Both the position numbers and the translations under genes were made by a program. The notes beneath the pieces are model-generated. The model was not told where the DNA came from and made no database searches. It was given only the letters and a program-made list of their open reading frames with translations. Below, piece after piece: positions 1 through 8,093 of a stretch of DNA of 64,000 bases. Every line of letters begins with the position of its first letter. Positions within the stretch are counted from its first letter, which is position 1. The stretch lies in assembly GCF_014250675.1 (NCBI RefSeq), contig NZ_JACHTG010000003.1, positions 186,001 through 250,000 on the forward strand, given 5' to 3'. Origin of the DNA: Cetobacterium sp. 8H. GTDB taxonomy: Bacteria > Fusobacteriota > Fusobacteriia > Fusobacteriales > Fusobacteriaceae.

Positions 1-1658
1 AAGATCATCTAAAAAATGTTGAACTTAAGTCTAATATAGGAATAGGACATACTAGATGGGCAACTCATGGAGAACCATCTGATAGAAACTCACACCCGCA
101 TTATAACAAAGATAAATCTATTGCTGTAGTTCATAATGGAATTATTGAAAATTATTCTTCAATAAAAAAGGACTTGCAAGAAAAAGGGTATGTTTTTGAA
201 TCTGATACAGATACAGAAGTTGTAGCGCATCTTTTAGATTATTTCTACGAAGGAGATCTATTTAATGCTGTTACAAGAATGCTAGAAGTTATAAAAGGTA
301 GCTATGCTTTAGGAATTATTCATAAAGATTACCCTAACGAACTTATTTGTACGAGAAAAGATAGCCCTCTTGTTATAGGTATTGGAAACAATGAAAACTT
401 TATTGCCTCAGATGTTCCAGCAATACTTAAGTACACTAAGAATGTGCATTTCTTGGAAGATGGTGACATCGCTAGAATCAGTGCTGAATCTATCAAAATT
501 TTCGATAAAACTCTGACTCCTGTAGAGAGAGAAGTTAAAGTTATCGAATGGGATTACGAGCAAGCAACAAAAGGTGGATACCCTCATTTTATGATTAAAG
601 AGATTCTTGAACAACCAAAATCTATCGAAGAAACTTTAAACAGAAGAATTAAAGATAATGCTCCTGATTTCTCTGATATCTTAACTGATGAAGAGATAAA
701 AAAAATCAACATGGTTCATATTGTTGCTTGTGGTACGGCATATCATGCAGGTCTTCAAGGACAATTTGCTCTTAGAACATTAGCTAAAACGAACTCTTAT
801 GTTGAGATAGCTTCTGAATATAGATATATGAATCCTTTTGTTGATGAAAATACTCTTGCTATTTTTGTTAGCCAGTCTGGTGAAACTTTAGATACTTTGG
901 CAGCTTTAAAAGAAGCAAAAGCTAGAGGAGCTAAAACAATCGCTATTACTAATGTTGTTGGTTCGACTATTTCAAGAGAAGCTGACAAAACTATCTATAC
1001 AATGGCTGGACCTGAAATTGCAGTTGCATCAACAAAGGCTTATACTACACAAGTTATTATGTTACAACTTTTAGCTATTTATTTAGCTGAAAAAAAATAC
1101 GTTATGAATAAAGAAGAGGTTGCAAAAGCAATCAACACTTTATATAGCATTCCAAAAAAAATAGAATTTACTTTAAATAAAATTGAAGAGATCAAACCGA
1201 TTGCTGAAACTTTAAAAAACAAAGTAAATGGTTTTTATATTGGAAGAGGATTAGATTTTTCTATAGCTCTTGAAGGTTCTTTAAAAATGAAAGAAATTTC
1301 ATATATTCATACTGAAGCTTTCCCTGCTGGTGAGTTAAAACATGGTTCTATAGCACTTATCGAACCAGGAACACCAGTTGTAGTTGTCGGTATGCAATCT
1401 AATTTATTAGAGAAAACTATTTCTAATATAAAAGAATTAAAAGCTAGAGGAGCTTACATTATTTCTGTTGGAAGAGAAAATGATCACGAATTAAAAAGTG
1501 TTTCAGATAACTTCATCGGAATTCAAGATATCGAAGATGTCTTCTCGGGTGTATTATCTATCATCCCTTTACAACTACTTTCTTATTATACATCAATCGC
1601 TAAAGGAATTGATGTCGATAAACCTAGAAATTTAGCAAAATCTGTTACTGTTGAATAA
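1..1658 (+). CDS. glmS: Glutamine--fructose-6-phosphate aminotransferase, 5'-truncated by window
   Basis: Makes glucosamine-6-phosphate from fructose-6-phosphate and glutamine, the first step towards UDP-GlcNAc for peptidoglycan and LPS; cytoplasmic. The reading frame is open from base 3, so the true start and the catalytic N-terminal Cys lie upstream of the window. What remains shows the end of the glutaminase domain (TRWATHGEP, HNGIIENY), then two SIS sugar-isomerase domains with SQSGETLDT and STKAYTTQ, and the conserved C-terminal tail KPRNLAKSVTVE. About 550 of roughly 610 residues are visible. The leader where a glmS ribozyme could sit is outside the window. The next gene starts 28 bases downstream, so the two may be cotranscribed. 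Confidence 0.97.
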   Translation, partial: DHLKNVELKSNIGIGHTRWATHGEPSDRNSHPHYNKDKSIAVVHNGIIENYSSIKKDLQEKGYVFESDTDTEVVAHLLDYFYEGDLFNAVTRMLEVIKGSYALGIIHKDYPNELICTRKDSPLVIGIGNNENFIASDVPAILKYTKNVHFLEDGDIARISAESIKIFDKTLTPVEREVKVIEWDYEQATKGGYPHFMIKEILEQPKSIEETLNRRIKDNAPDFSDILTDEEIKKINMVHIVACGTAYHAGLQGQFALRTLAKTNSYVEIASEYRYMNPFVDENTLAIFVSQSGETLDTLAALKEAKARGAKTIAITNVVGSTISREADKTIYTMAGPEIAVASTKAYTTQVIMLQLLAIYLAEKKYVMNKEEVAKAINTLYSIPKKIEFTLNKIEEIKPIAETLKNKVNGFYIGRGLDFSIALEGSLKMKEISYIHTEAFPAGELKHGSIALIEPGTPVVVVGMQSNLLEKTISNIKELKARGAYIISVGRENDHELKSVSDNFIGIQDIEDVFSGVLSIIPLQLLSYYTSIAKGIDVDKPRNLAKSVTVE

Positions 1659-1686
1659 AATTTAAAAAACAAAGGAGGAATTCAAA

Positions 1687-2544
1687 ATTAATAATACATT
1701 AAAAGGTGCCATTTGGATGTGTATTTCGGCTCTTGGAATGGCTTTAATGGGAGCGACCGTTAAATTTATCGGAAGTGACATTTCAACTTTTGAAAAACTC
1801 TTTTTTAGAAATTTAATTGGTGTTTTTCTTCTACTTTACTCTATAAGAGGTAAAAATATTAATATTTGGGGAAGTAGCCCTCACAGTCGATTATTTATGG
1901 TGTATAGATGTGTTGCCGGACTTACAGGTGCCGTTCTTTACTTCTATTGTATAAACAAGCTTTATTTAGCTGATTCATCTTTACTAAATAAACTTTCACC
2001 ATTTTTCGTAACTATTTTTGCCACTATCTTTTTAAAAGAAAAGTTAGAAAAACACCAGATACCTATTTTAATAGTTGTTTTATTTGGAGCATTACTAGTT
2101 ATTAAACCTAAATTTAGTTTTGAAATGCTTCCAGCTCTTGCTGGATTCATGTCAGCTGTTTTTGCTGGTGGTGCATATACCTTAGTTAGATATTTGAGAA
2201 CAATGGAAGAGCCTACGACATTAGTTCTTTGGTTTTCCGCTTTTTCTACAATTGGTATGATCCCACCCATGTTAATCAAAGGGTTTGTTGTTCCAAATAA
2301 TACACAACTACTTTATTTAGTTCTTACTGGTATTTTTGCTACTATCGGTCAAATTGCACTAGCTTATGCATATAAATATGCACTTGCAAGTCAAGTATCT
2401 ATCTATCAATATCTTAGTATTATATTCTCTGCAATAATTGGATTTATATTTTGGAAAGAGATTCCAGATTTATTAAGTTTAATTGGTGGATGTATTATAT
2501 TAGGAGCAGCTTTTTTCAACTATAAAGTATCTAAAAAAATATAA
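1687..2544 (+). CDS. DMT-superfamily (EamA) permease with probable ATT start
   Basis: Inner-membrane drug/metabolite transporter of the EamA type, about ten transmembrane segments over 285 residues; substrate cannot be told. Two EamA repeats are visible, each ending in a Lys/Glu-flanked loop (FLKEKLE, FWKEIP). The first ATG in frame is at 1717, but it would cut the first helix, and no ribosome binding site precedes it. A perfect AAAGGAGGA lies at 1671-1679, and 8 bases after its GGAGG is ATT (1687), followed by codons for NNTLKGAIW, the usual start of this family. I therefore infer initiation at ATT, which is rare. It follows glmS by 28 bases and ends at a strong bidirectional terminator. Confidence 0.8.
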   Translation: MNNTLKGAIWMCISALGMALMGATVKFIGSDISTFEKLFFRNLIGVFLLLYSIRGKNINIWGSSPHSRLFMVYRCVAGLTGAVLYFYCINKLYLADSSLLNKLSPFFVTIFATIFLKEKLEKHQIPILIVVLFGALLVIKPKFSFEMLPALAGFMSAVFAGGAYTLVRYLRTMEEPTTLVLWFSAFSTIGMIPPMLIKGFVVPNNTQLLYLVLTGIFATIGQIALAYAYKYALASQVSIYQYLSIIFSAIIGFIFWKEIPDLLSLIGGCIILGAAFFNYKVSKKI

Positions 2545-2546
2545 AA

Positions 2547-2580
2547 AAAGTGTGGAAATTTAATATAATTTCCACACTTT
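2547..2580. terminator. Bidirectional intrinsic terminator
   Basis: Inverted repeat AAAGTGTGGAAATT / AATTTCCACACTTT with A- and T-runs on both sides, placed between the convergent DMT permease and NlpC/P60 genes. It can serve both strands. Confidence 0.88.
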
Positions 2581-2586
2581 TTATTT

Positions 2587-3054
2587 TTATAAAACTTTTC
2601 TAACTTGCCAAAGATGACTGTTCCAGTAGGAATCTATATTCGAAATAATAACCCCTCTAGATGTTGAAGCATGCAAAAATCTATTTCTTCCCAAATAAAC
2701 TCCCACATGATGTGTTTTTCTCCACCCTATTTTAAAAAATACCAAATCTCCAACTTCCCAGTCGTTACGATTTTTAACTTTTTCTCCCTCTTTTGCCATT
2801 GTTTTAGTTGTTCGAGGAAGCTGCTTTTCAAATCTTTCTCTATACAAACGTTGAACAAGAGCTGAACAATCAACACCTTTTTTAGTTGTTCCACCCAGTC
2901 TATAAGGTGTCCCTTTCCAAACTCTATAAAAACTAGTTATCTCTCCTGTCCTTTTAGCTCTTTCTTTTTCACTTATATGTGCCGATGAACATCCTGTAAA
3001 AAAAATTAACATTAGCAAAAATAGATATTTTATACTTTTTTTATTTTTTATCAA
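2587..3054 (-). CDS. NlpC/P60 family cell-wall lipoprotein (MepS/Spr-like)
   Basis: Predicted peptidoglycan endopeptidase anchored in the envelope. Residues 1-21 form a lipoprotein signal with lipobox LFFTGC. The NlpC/P60 domain follows, with catalytic Cys in DCSALV, His in THHVGVYLG and a second His in LHAS, the expected Cys-His-His triad. Length (155 residues) matches single-domain Spr-type enzymes. The start is TTG at 3054; no ATG is available before the signal peptide, and GGAG lies about 13 bases upstream, so it may be initiated weakly. The gene overlaps the 3' end of the META-domain gene by 14 bases, suggesting translational coupling. Substrate specificity is inferred from the family only. 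Confidence 0.88.
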   Translation of the reverse strand: MIKNKKSIKYLFLLMLIFFTGCSSAHISEKERAKRTGEITSFYRVWKGTPYRLGGTTKKGVDCSALVQRLYRERFEKQLPRTTKTMAKEGEKVKNRNDWEVGDLVFFKIGWRKTHHVGVYLGRNRFLHASTSRGVIISNIDSYWNSHLWQVRKVL

Positions 3055-3427
3055 AATCCAATTGTACTCCTGAAGTTGTAGTTATAACGATTCCTTTTTC
3101 AGTTAATTTAATATTTTTAGCCTCATTTAGATTTTTTAAGTATTCCTGCTCTTGTTTCATTAATTCTTCAGGTCCCATCATTCTTGTTGATCCAGGATTT
3201 TCTATCGTAATTGTTTGTCCATCAATCTTATAATTAGCAAAATAATTATTTACTCCCGCTTTTCCTGACAATCTATCTTTTTCAAAAGTTACATCAACTT
3301 CACTACCATCTATAACTTTTTGTAGAACATATGTGTTCCCAATTATTTTAGAAGCCACATCCTCTTTTTTTCCAAAACATCCTACAAACATTAAACCAGT
3401 AACCATAAATAAAAATATTTTTTTCAC
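3041..3427 (-). CDS. META-domain (HslJ-like) lipoprotein
   Basis: Small envelope lipoprotein of 128 residues. The signal peptide KKIFLFMVTGLMFVGC carries a lipobox ending in Cys. The rest resembles the META/HslJ fold: an N-terminal strand with NTYVLQKV, a central SGKAGVNNYFANYKIDG segment matching the family's G-x-x-x-C/V-N-x-Y/F pattern, and MMGPEELMKQEQEYLKNL, a typical helix. I place the start at GTG 3427 because GAGGTG sits about 5 bases upstream and the signal peptide begins there; the ATG at 3460 would add a non-hydrophobic extension. Members of this family are linked to heat, stress or antibiotic tolerance, but no exact role is established here. It is first in a two-gene unit with the NlpC/P60 gene. 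Confidence 0.8.
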   Translation of the reverse strand: MKKIFLFMVTGLMFVGCFGKKEDVASKIIGNTYVLQKVIDGSEVDVTFEKDRLSGKAGVNNYFANYKIDGQTITIENPGSTRMMGPEELMKQEQEYLKNLNEAKNIKLTEKGIVITTTSGVQLDFDKK

Positions 3428-3524
3428 ACTTTCACCTCTTATTTCAAATTTTGTCACCAATATAAATTGATGAGTTATTTTAACATTTTAAAGATGAGTA
3501 TTCAACTTCTATCTTCAGTATTTT

Positions 3525-4790
3525 TTATATATTCTTTAGAAAAAAATTTAATTTTACATTTTCTAAAACTTCATTATTTCGACTTACCACTTCATATTCA
3601 AAACTATTTTCAAAATTCAACTTATCTGCTCGAGTTAGCATTATATACAAATCCCCATTTTCAACTTTAATTTTTCCTAAGTTAATTTCCAATATATCAG
3701 AGTTCCCCATTTCATCAACTTCTAGCTCTAACTCTTCTTTTCCGACAATAATTTTTTGAGAAATATATTTCCCTAAACTTCTACCTATATTTGAAATCAT
3801 TTTTTGCCCTTCATGTTCCTTTAAATAGTTTGTATTTATGTAGTTGCTAAACAAATATAGTTCATCCAATAATATAGTTTTTTCTACATTATTTTTACCA
3901 TCTGTCAGTACAAATTTTTGAATTATATTTATTTTTTCTTCTCCACAAACTAAACTTAATATATCCCCTTCTAGCTTATATTCTAAATTATAGTCTATTG
4001 GTTTTGAAACTTCAAATGCCAAATAAGCCTCTCTTTTGGTATCTGAAAAATATTCTTGATTCTCCATCTCTTGTAAAACACCTGGTAATTTTTCATATAA
4101 AAAAACCAATTTTACATTTTCAGAATAATCTTTGCCTTGTAACTTTATTTTTTTCCCTTTTATCAATCTTAGTCCTAAGGTATCTATATCATTTTTAGTT
4201 ATTCCTAAATCATAATCATTTAACTTTATTTTTTTAATAATTATGTATTTTTTATTATATATTTGCTTTTTTGTAACTATATTTTCCAAATCAAAATCCA
4301 AGTATATTTTTGAGTTTAATTTTGGGATTTCTATATTTAAAATTTGTTTTTCTATTTTTTTAGAATAATGATACTCTATTTTTATACTTTTTTTAATATC
4401 TTTTAAATTCCAGTTAGAAATCATTATATCTAATCTTTTTTTATTAAGATCACTCCATTTTAAAGATAAATTTACCCCATCTAATTTTATATTTTTTACT
4501 TCAAACCGATGTTTGTTCCATTTAACCTCTTCTTCTCTTAAAACACTCTGCTCTTTCTTTATTATAATTTTTTCTAATTTATTATCATATACCAAAGGAG
4601 CTCCTTTAATCTCCACATTTGAAAAATATCCAAGTGTATTTGAATAGGTTCCAATCGGAAAATCTATCACCGTCAAATAATAACCATCTCCCAAAAGAGG
4701 TTCATTAGGTTTATAAATAATATCCAATACATTTTCTATGCACAATAAACTTTTAAATAGAATTAAAAATAAAACGACTACCTTCCCCAT
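3525..4790 (-). CDS. Exported protein of unknown function, 421 residues
   Basis: I do not recognise a family. The N-terminus (GKVVVLFLILFKSLLC) is a signal peptide, probably cleaved near Cys-17. The mature part is rich in Lys, Ile, Leu, Glu and beta-strand-like alternation, without further membrane helices, so a periplasmic or surface beta-rich protein is likely. There are no Cys pairs or enzyme motifs that I can name. The start ATG is preceded by GGGGGG at a fair distance, and TATAAT lies about 30 bases upstream. The gene ends 97 bases before the META lipoprotein gene on the same strand, so the three exported proteins may belong to one unit. Confidence 0.75.
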   Translation of the reverse strand: MGKVVVLFLILFKSLLCIENVLDIIYKPNEPLLGDGYYLTVIDFPIGTYSNTLGYFSNVEIKGAPLVYDNKLEKIIIKKEQSVLREEEVKWNKHRFEVKNIKLDGVNLSLKWSDLNKKRLDIMISNWNLKDIKKSIKIEYHYSKKIEKQILNIEIPKLNSKIYLDFDLENIVTKKQIYNKKYIIIKKIKLNDYDLGITKNDIDTLGLRLIKGKKIKLQGKDYSENVKLVFLYEKLPGVLQEMENQEYFSDTKREAYLAFEVSKPIDYNLEYKLEGDILSLVCGEEKINIIQKFVLTDGKNNVEKTILLDELYLFSNYINTNYLKEHEGQKMISNIGRSLGKYISQKIIVGKEELELEVDEMGNSDILEINLGKIKVENGDLYIMLTRADKLNFENSFEYEVVSRNNEVLENVKLNFFLKNI

Positions 4791-4868
4791 AGCTATCCCC
4801 CCATTTTAAATTATTCAATCTATTATACAACATTTATTCTCTAATCACATTATTTTTACAAAAAATAA

Positions 4869-4892
4869 AAAAAACTTCTTAAAAAGAAGTTT
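4869..4892 (-). terminator. Terminator of the Leu-Tyr-Thr tRNA operon
   Basis: Hairpin AAACTTCTT / AAGAAGTTT with a 3-base loop; read on the minus strand it is followed by a T-run. It lies just past tRNA-Thr, the last gene of the cluster. Confidence 0.8.
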
Positions 4893-4904
4893 GAATTTCA
4901 TATA

Positions 4905-4980
<76 letters not shown>

Positions 4981-4986
4981 AAATAA

Positions 4987-5071
4987 TGGTGGTGAGAGAA
5001 GGATTCGAACCTTCGAAGGCAGAGCCGTCAGATTTACAGTCTGATCCCTTTGGCCGCTCGGGAACCTCACC
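4987..5071 (-). tRNA. tRNA-Tyr (GTA)
   Basis: Class II tRNA of 85 bases with a long variable arm. Acceptor GGTGAGG pairs with TCTCACC, the anticodon loop carries GTA, and the T loop reads GGTTCGAATCC. CCA is encoded. It sits 6 bases from tRNA-Thr. Confidence 0.95.
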
Positions 5072-5076
5072 ACATA

Positions 5077-5164
5077 TGGTGCCTGGGGCCGGAATCGAAC
5101 CGGCACGCTATCAGATAGCTCAGGATTTTAAGTCCTGTGCGTCTACCTATTCCGCCACCCAGGC
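5077..5164 (-). tRNA. tRNA-Leu (TAA)
   Basis: Class II tRNA of 88 bases. Acceptor GCCTGGG/CCCAGGC, anticodon loop with TAA, long variable arm, T loop GGTTCGATTCC and encoded CCA. It is the first gene of a Leu-Tyr-Thr transcript on the minus strand. Confidence 0.95.
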
Positions 5165-5324
5165 GTTTTCAACATCTTGTTGCGAACAAAATAATAATAC
5201 CATTTTTTTTACGTTATGTCAACAAACTTTTTTATTTTTTTTAAAAAAATGTCACCATTGCTTTTTAGGAACTTTAATGATAATATAAAATGTATTTTTT
5301 ATATTTATTCAATAGGAGATTTTA

Positions 5325-6098
5325 ATGACAAAAAAACACTTAATTTCTGAACATCATGTTCTTCAACTAGCAACTTACGCCGGAAAAATAATACTCACAA
5401 GTGGCGGAGAAGTTTATAGAGTTGAAGACACTATCAATAAAGTCGGTGAATATTTTAATTTAAAAATTGATTGTTTTGCCACACTAACTTGCATCATTGT
5501 TTCAGGTAAAAATTTGAATGGAGAGGTTTTTTCAATAGTAGAAAGAATTAATTCTAGATCTACAAATTTAGATAAGATCCATCAAGTTCATGGAGTTTTG
5601 AATGAAATTGAGAAATATTCTTTCAAGACTTTAAAAGAAAAATTAGAGAGTATAGATAAAGATCCATCTTATGGATTTGGAATGAATCTTCTTGCATCTG
5701 CATTGGGTGGAGCTTGCTTCGTGGTTTCTTTCAAAGGAGGAGCACATGATTTTGCAGCAGCTTTTATTTCTGGAGCCTCTGTCTCTCTTTTCAGTTATAT
5801 TGTTTCAGGATTACAATTGAATAGTTTTTTTATCAATCTTATATCTGGAAGCATTTGTGCTTTAATCTCGAATCTTTTTTATACAGCGGGGATTATTGCA
5901 AATCCTTCTATAAGTATTATTTCAGCTCTAATGCTTTTGGTTCCAGGAGTATCTTTTATAAACTCGATTAGAGATATAATTGCTGGAGACTTAGTTTCTG
6001 GGACTTCCAGAGCTATGGAAGTACTTATGACTGGTGGGGCTATCGCTATAGGTGCCGGTCTAATAATCAAACTATTTTTTAATTTTGGAGGAATATAA
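5325..6098 (+). CDS. yjjP: Threonine/serine exporter-type protein, YjjP component
   Basis: Large subunit of a split ThrE-type exporter. Residues 1-115 form the soluble ThrE N-terminal domain (LTSGGEVYRVEDTI, IVSGKNLNGE), followed by about five transmembrane segments and the family's LLVPGVSFINSIRDII segment (near residue 205). Length 257 matches YjjP (about 256). In E. coli the YjjP/YjjB pair exports succinate; in other bacteria ThrE exports threonine and serine, so the substrate here is open. AGGAGA precedes the ATG. Its stop overlaps the yjjB start by one base (TAATG), which fits a two-subunit complex made in equal amounts. Confidence 0.92.
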   Translation: MTKKHLISEHHVLQLATYAGKIILTSGGEVYRVEDTINKVGEYFNLKIDCFATLTCIIVSGKNLNGEVFSIVERINSRSTNLDKIHQVHGVLNEIEKYSFKTLKEKLESIDKDPSYGFGMNLLASALGGACFVVSFKGGAHDFAAAFISGASVSLFSYIVSGLQLNSFFINLISGSICALISNLFYTAGIIANPSISIISALMLLVPGVSFINSIRDIIAGDLVSGTSRAMEVLMTGGAIAIGAGLIIKLFFNFGGI

Positions 6099-6526
6099 TG
6101 TTTTTTTTAGAAGTTTTGTTTGCTTTTTTCATAACTGCTAGTTTTGCAATATTATTTAATGTTAGAGGTAAACTAATTGTTTATTCTGGAATTGGTGGAG
6201 CCATAAGTTGGTTTTTCTATCTTTTTTTCACTGAAAAAGGATACTCTTATTCAACGTGTTATCTTTTGGCTACTGCTATAACTGCTTTTTATTCAGAAAT
6301 TATGGCAAAAAGATTAAAAACTACAGTTCCAACTCTTCTTATTGCAGCCCTTATTCCTATGGCTCCTGGGGGAGGTGTTTACTATACTATGCTTTATTTG
6401 ATTGAAAACAACTACCAAGAATCTATGCTAAAAGGTATGGAAACCTCTATTATTGCTGGTTCTATGGCACTAGGCATAATTTTAATCACTACTTGCTTCA
6501 GAATCTTTCACCACAGAACTAAGTAG
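6098..6526 (+). CDS. yjjB: Threonine/serine exporter-type protein, YjjB component
   Basis: Small membrane subunit (142 residues, about four to five helices) of the YjjPB exporter. The C-terminal half carries the conserved PTLLIAALIPMAPGGGVYYTM segment (given here across residues 78-98), matching the LVPG region of full-length ThrE. Translation is coupled to yjjP through a TAATG overlap. The last 45 bases overlap the 3' end of the convergent MocR-type regulator gene, so the two transcripts must be complementary at their ends. Confidence 0.9.
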   Translation: MFFLEVLFAFFITASFAILFNVRGKLIVYSGIGGAISWFFYLFFTEKGYSYSTCYLLATAITAFYSEIMAKRLKTTVPTLLIAALIPMAPGGGVYYTMLYLIENNYQESMLKGMETSIIAGSMALGIILITTCFRIFHHRTK

Positions 6527-7927
6527 TAATTCTCTTAATATCTCCATTCCTAATTTTATTTCTTCTAGGGATGGAGATATAAAGCTTAATCTTATCTTGC
6601 AAACATCTCTTTTGTCATTATAAAAAACTGCTCCCGGTAAAAGTGCAACACCTTTTTCTTTAGATTTTTCATAAAATTTTTCTCCATCTATATTTTCAGA
6701 CAACTTGATCCAAATAAAAAAACCTCCATTTGGTTTATGCATTATTTGTAAATTTGGAATTTTTTCAAGCATCTCTATAGCTAATCTTTGTTTCTCTTTA
6801 AACTCTTTTCTCAATTTACTTAGATGTTCTTCTAAATATCCTCTAGCTATAAATTTTTCTAATATCTTTTGATTTAATCCTGAAGTTGTTGTATCTAGTC
6901 CATATTTTATCAATAAAATATTTTGCATCAATCTTTCTGGAACAATCATTACAGCAAGTCCTATCCCTGGCATAAGTATTTTTGAATATGTTCTTATATA
7001 AATGACCCTTTCTTTTCCTGTTTGATCTAGGCTTTTTAATGTTTTAGGTTTTTCAGAACCATAATAAAAATCTGAAAAACTATCATCTTCAACTATATAA
7101 AAATTATATTTTTCTGATAGCTCTAACATCTTTTTTCTTTTTTCCAAACTCCAAGTTACTCCTGTAGGATTTTGAAAATTTACAGTTTCATACACAAAAT
7201 CTATTCTTTCTTCTTTAAGTAGCTTTTCAAATTCATCCATATCCCATCCATCATTTTTTATATCCAAAGATTTTATATTACACCAACCTTTAAATATATT
7301 TAAAGCATTTGGATAAGTCGGATCAGATAAGGCTACTGTTGGTTTGATTTTCTTTGCAAAAAGTTTGATTATTATATCTAATGCCTGCTGAGTTCCTGAA
7401 GTTATTTGAATACTTTCTTTTTTTACAAAAATATCCTCTTTTTCAAACTCTTCAGACAAAAGTTCTCTTAAACTATTAACTCCTTGAACATTTTGATATT
7501 GAAAGATATCTCCACCGTATTTTTTCAAAATTTCATTTACCAAACTATTATATTTCTTTACAGGAAAACAATTAGGATGAGGTGTGCCGTTGTAAAAATT
7601 AATAACATTCTCATCTGAAAGCTGCCCATATTTAAAACTTTCAATCAAAGGCATCTCTTTGTCTTCTACTTTAAACTCTGAGATACTATTTACAAAACAA
7701 CCTTTTCCTGATATTTTTTTTATATATCCTTTTTCTTCTAATATTTTATAACTTTGAATTACAGTATTTTGATTGATATCTAATTTTATTGCAACTTGCC
7801 TTATAGATGGAAGTTTATCTCCCTTTTTTGCATCTCCATTTAAAATTTGTCTCTTTATATTTTTATAGATTTGTAAGTAAATAGTTTCTTTAGAATTCTT
7901 ATCTATATTTACACTTATTTTTAACAT
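6482..7927 (-). CDS. MocR-type GntR regulator with aminotransferase-like domain
   Basis: Transcription factor of 481 residues that uses pyridoxal phosphate as cofactor or signal. Residues 1-75 are a GntR winged helix (YLQIYKNIKRQILNGD, KLPSIRQVAIKLDINQNTV). The remainder is a type-I aminotransferase fold with NFQNPTGVTW, VEDDSF and a Schiff-base Lys in RTYSKILMPGIGLA. I choose the ATG at 7927 because AGAGGTGAAT precedes it; an upstream in-frame ATG at 8017 lacks a ribosome site. It diverges from the MATE pair at 8094 and converges with yjjB, so either could be a target. Family members often control PLP, GABA or amino-acid genes. Confidence 0.9.
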   Translation of the reverse strand: MLKISVNIDKNSKETIYLQIYKNIKRQILNGDAKKGDKLPSIRQVAIKLDINQNTVIQSYKILEEKGYIKKISGKGCFVNSISEFKVEDKEMPLIESFKYGQLSDENVINFYNGTPHPNCFPVKKYNSLVNEILKKYGGDIFQYQNVQGVNSLRELLSEEFEKEDIFVKKESIQITSGTQQALDIIIKLFAKKIKPTVALSDPTYPNALNIFKGWCNIKSLDIKNDGWDMDEFEKLLKEERIDFVYETVNFQNPTGVTWSLEKRKKMLELSEKYNFYIVEDDSFSDFYYGSEKPKTLKSLDQTGKERVIYIRTYSKILMPGIGLAVMIVPERLMQNILLIKYGLDTTTSGLNQKILEKFIARGYLEEHLSKLRKEFKEKQRLAIEMLEKIPNLQIMHKPNGGFFIWIKLSENIDGEKFYEKSKEKGVALLPGAVFYNDKRDVCKIRLSFISPSLEEIKLGMEILRELLLSSVVKDSEASSD

Positions 7928-8093
7928 ATTCACCTCTATTAAATTTAGATAATTATAAATTTCATAATATATAATACTACTAATTTTCACATATTCCAAT
8001 TCTTTATTTATATACAAACAAAATTGATTTTCCTAGACTTTTAAGATATAATAAATATTAGTAAATTACTTAAAATTTAAACAGGGGGAGTTA

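Noticed and set aside
4986-5288. 100-codon plus-strand ORF across the first tRNA cluster
   Set aside because: It lies over tRNA-Tyr and tRNA-Leu on the opposite strand; the coding appearance comes from the conserved tRNA sequence.
5879-6070. Minus-strand ORFs inside membrane-protein genes (for example 5879-6070, 8213-8437, 43196-43555)
   Set aside because: They are antisense shadows: Ala/Pro/Ile-rich translations without ribosome sites, covered by well-supported genes.
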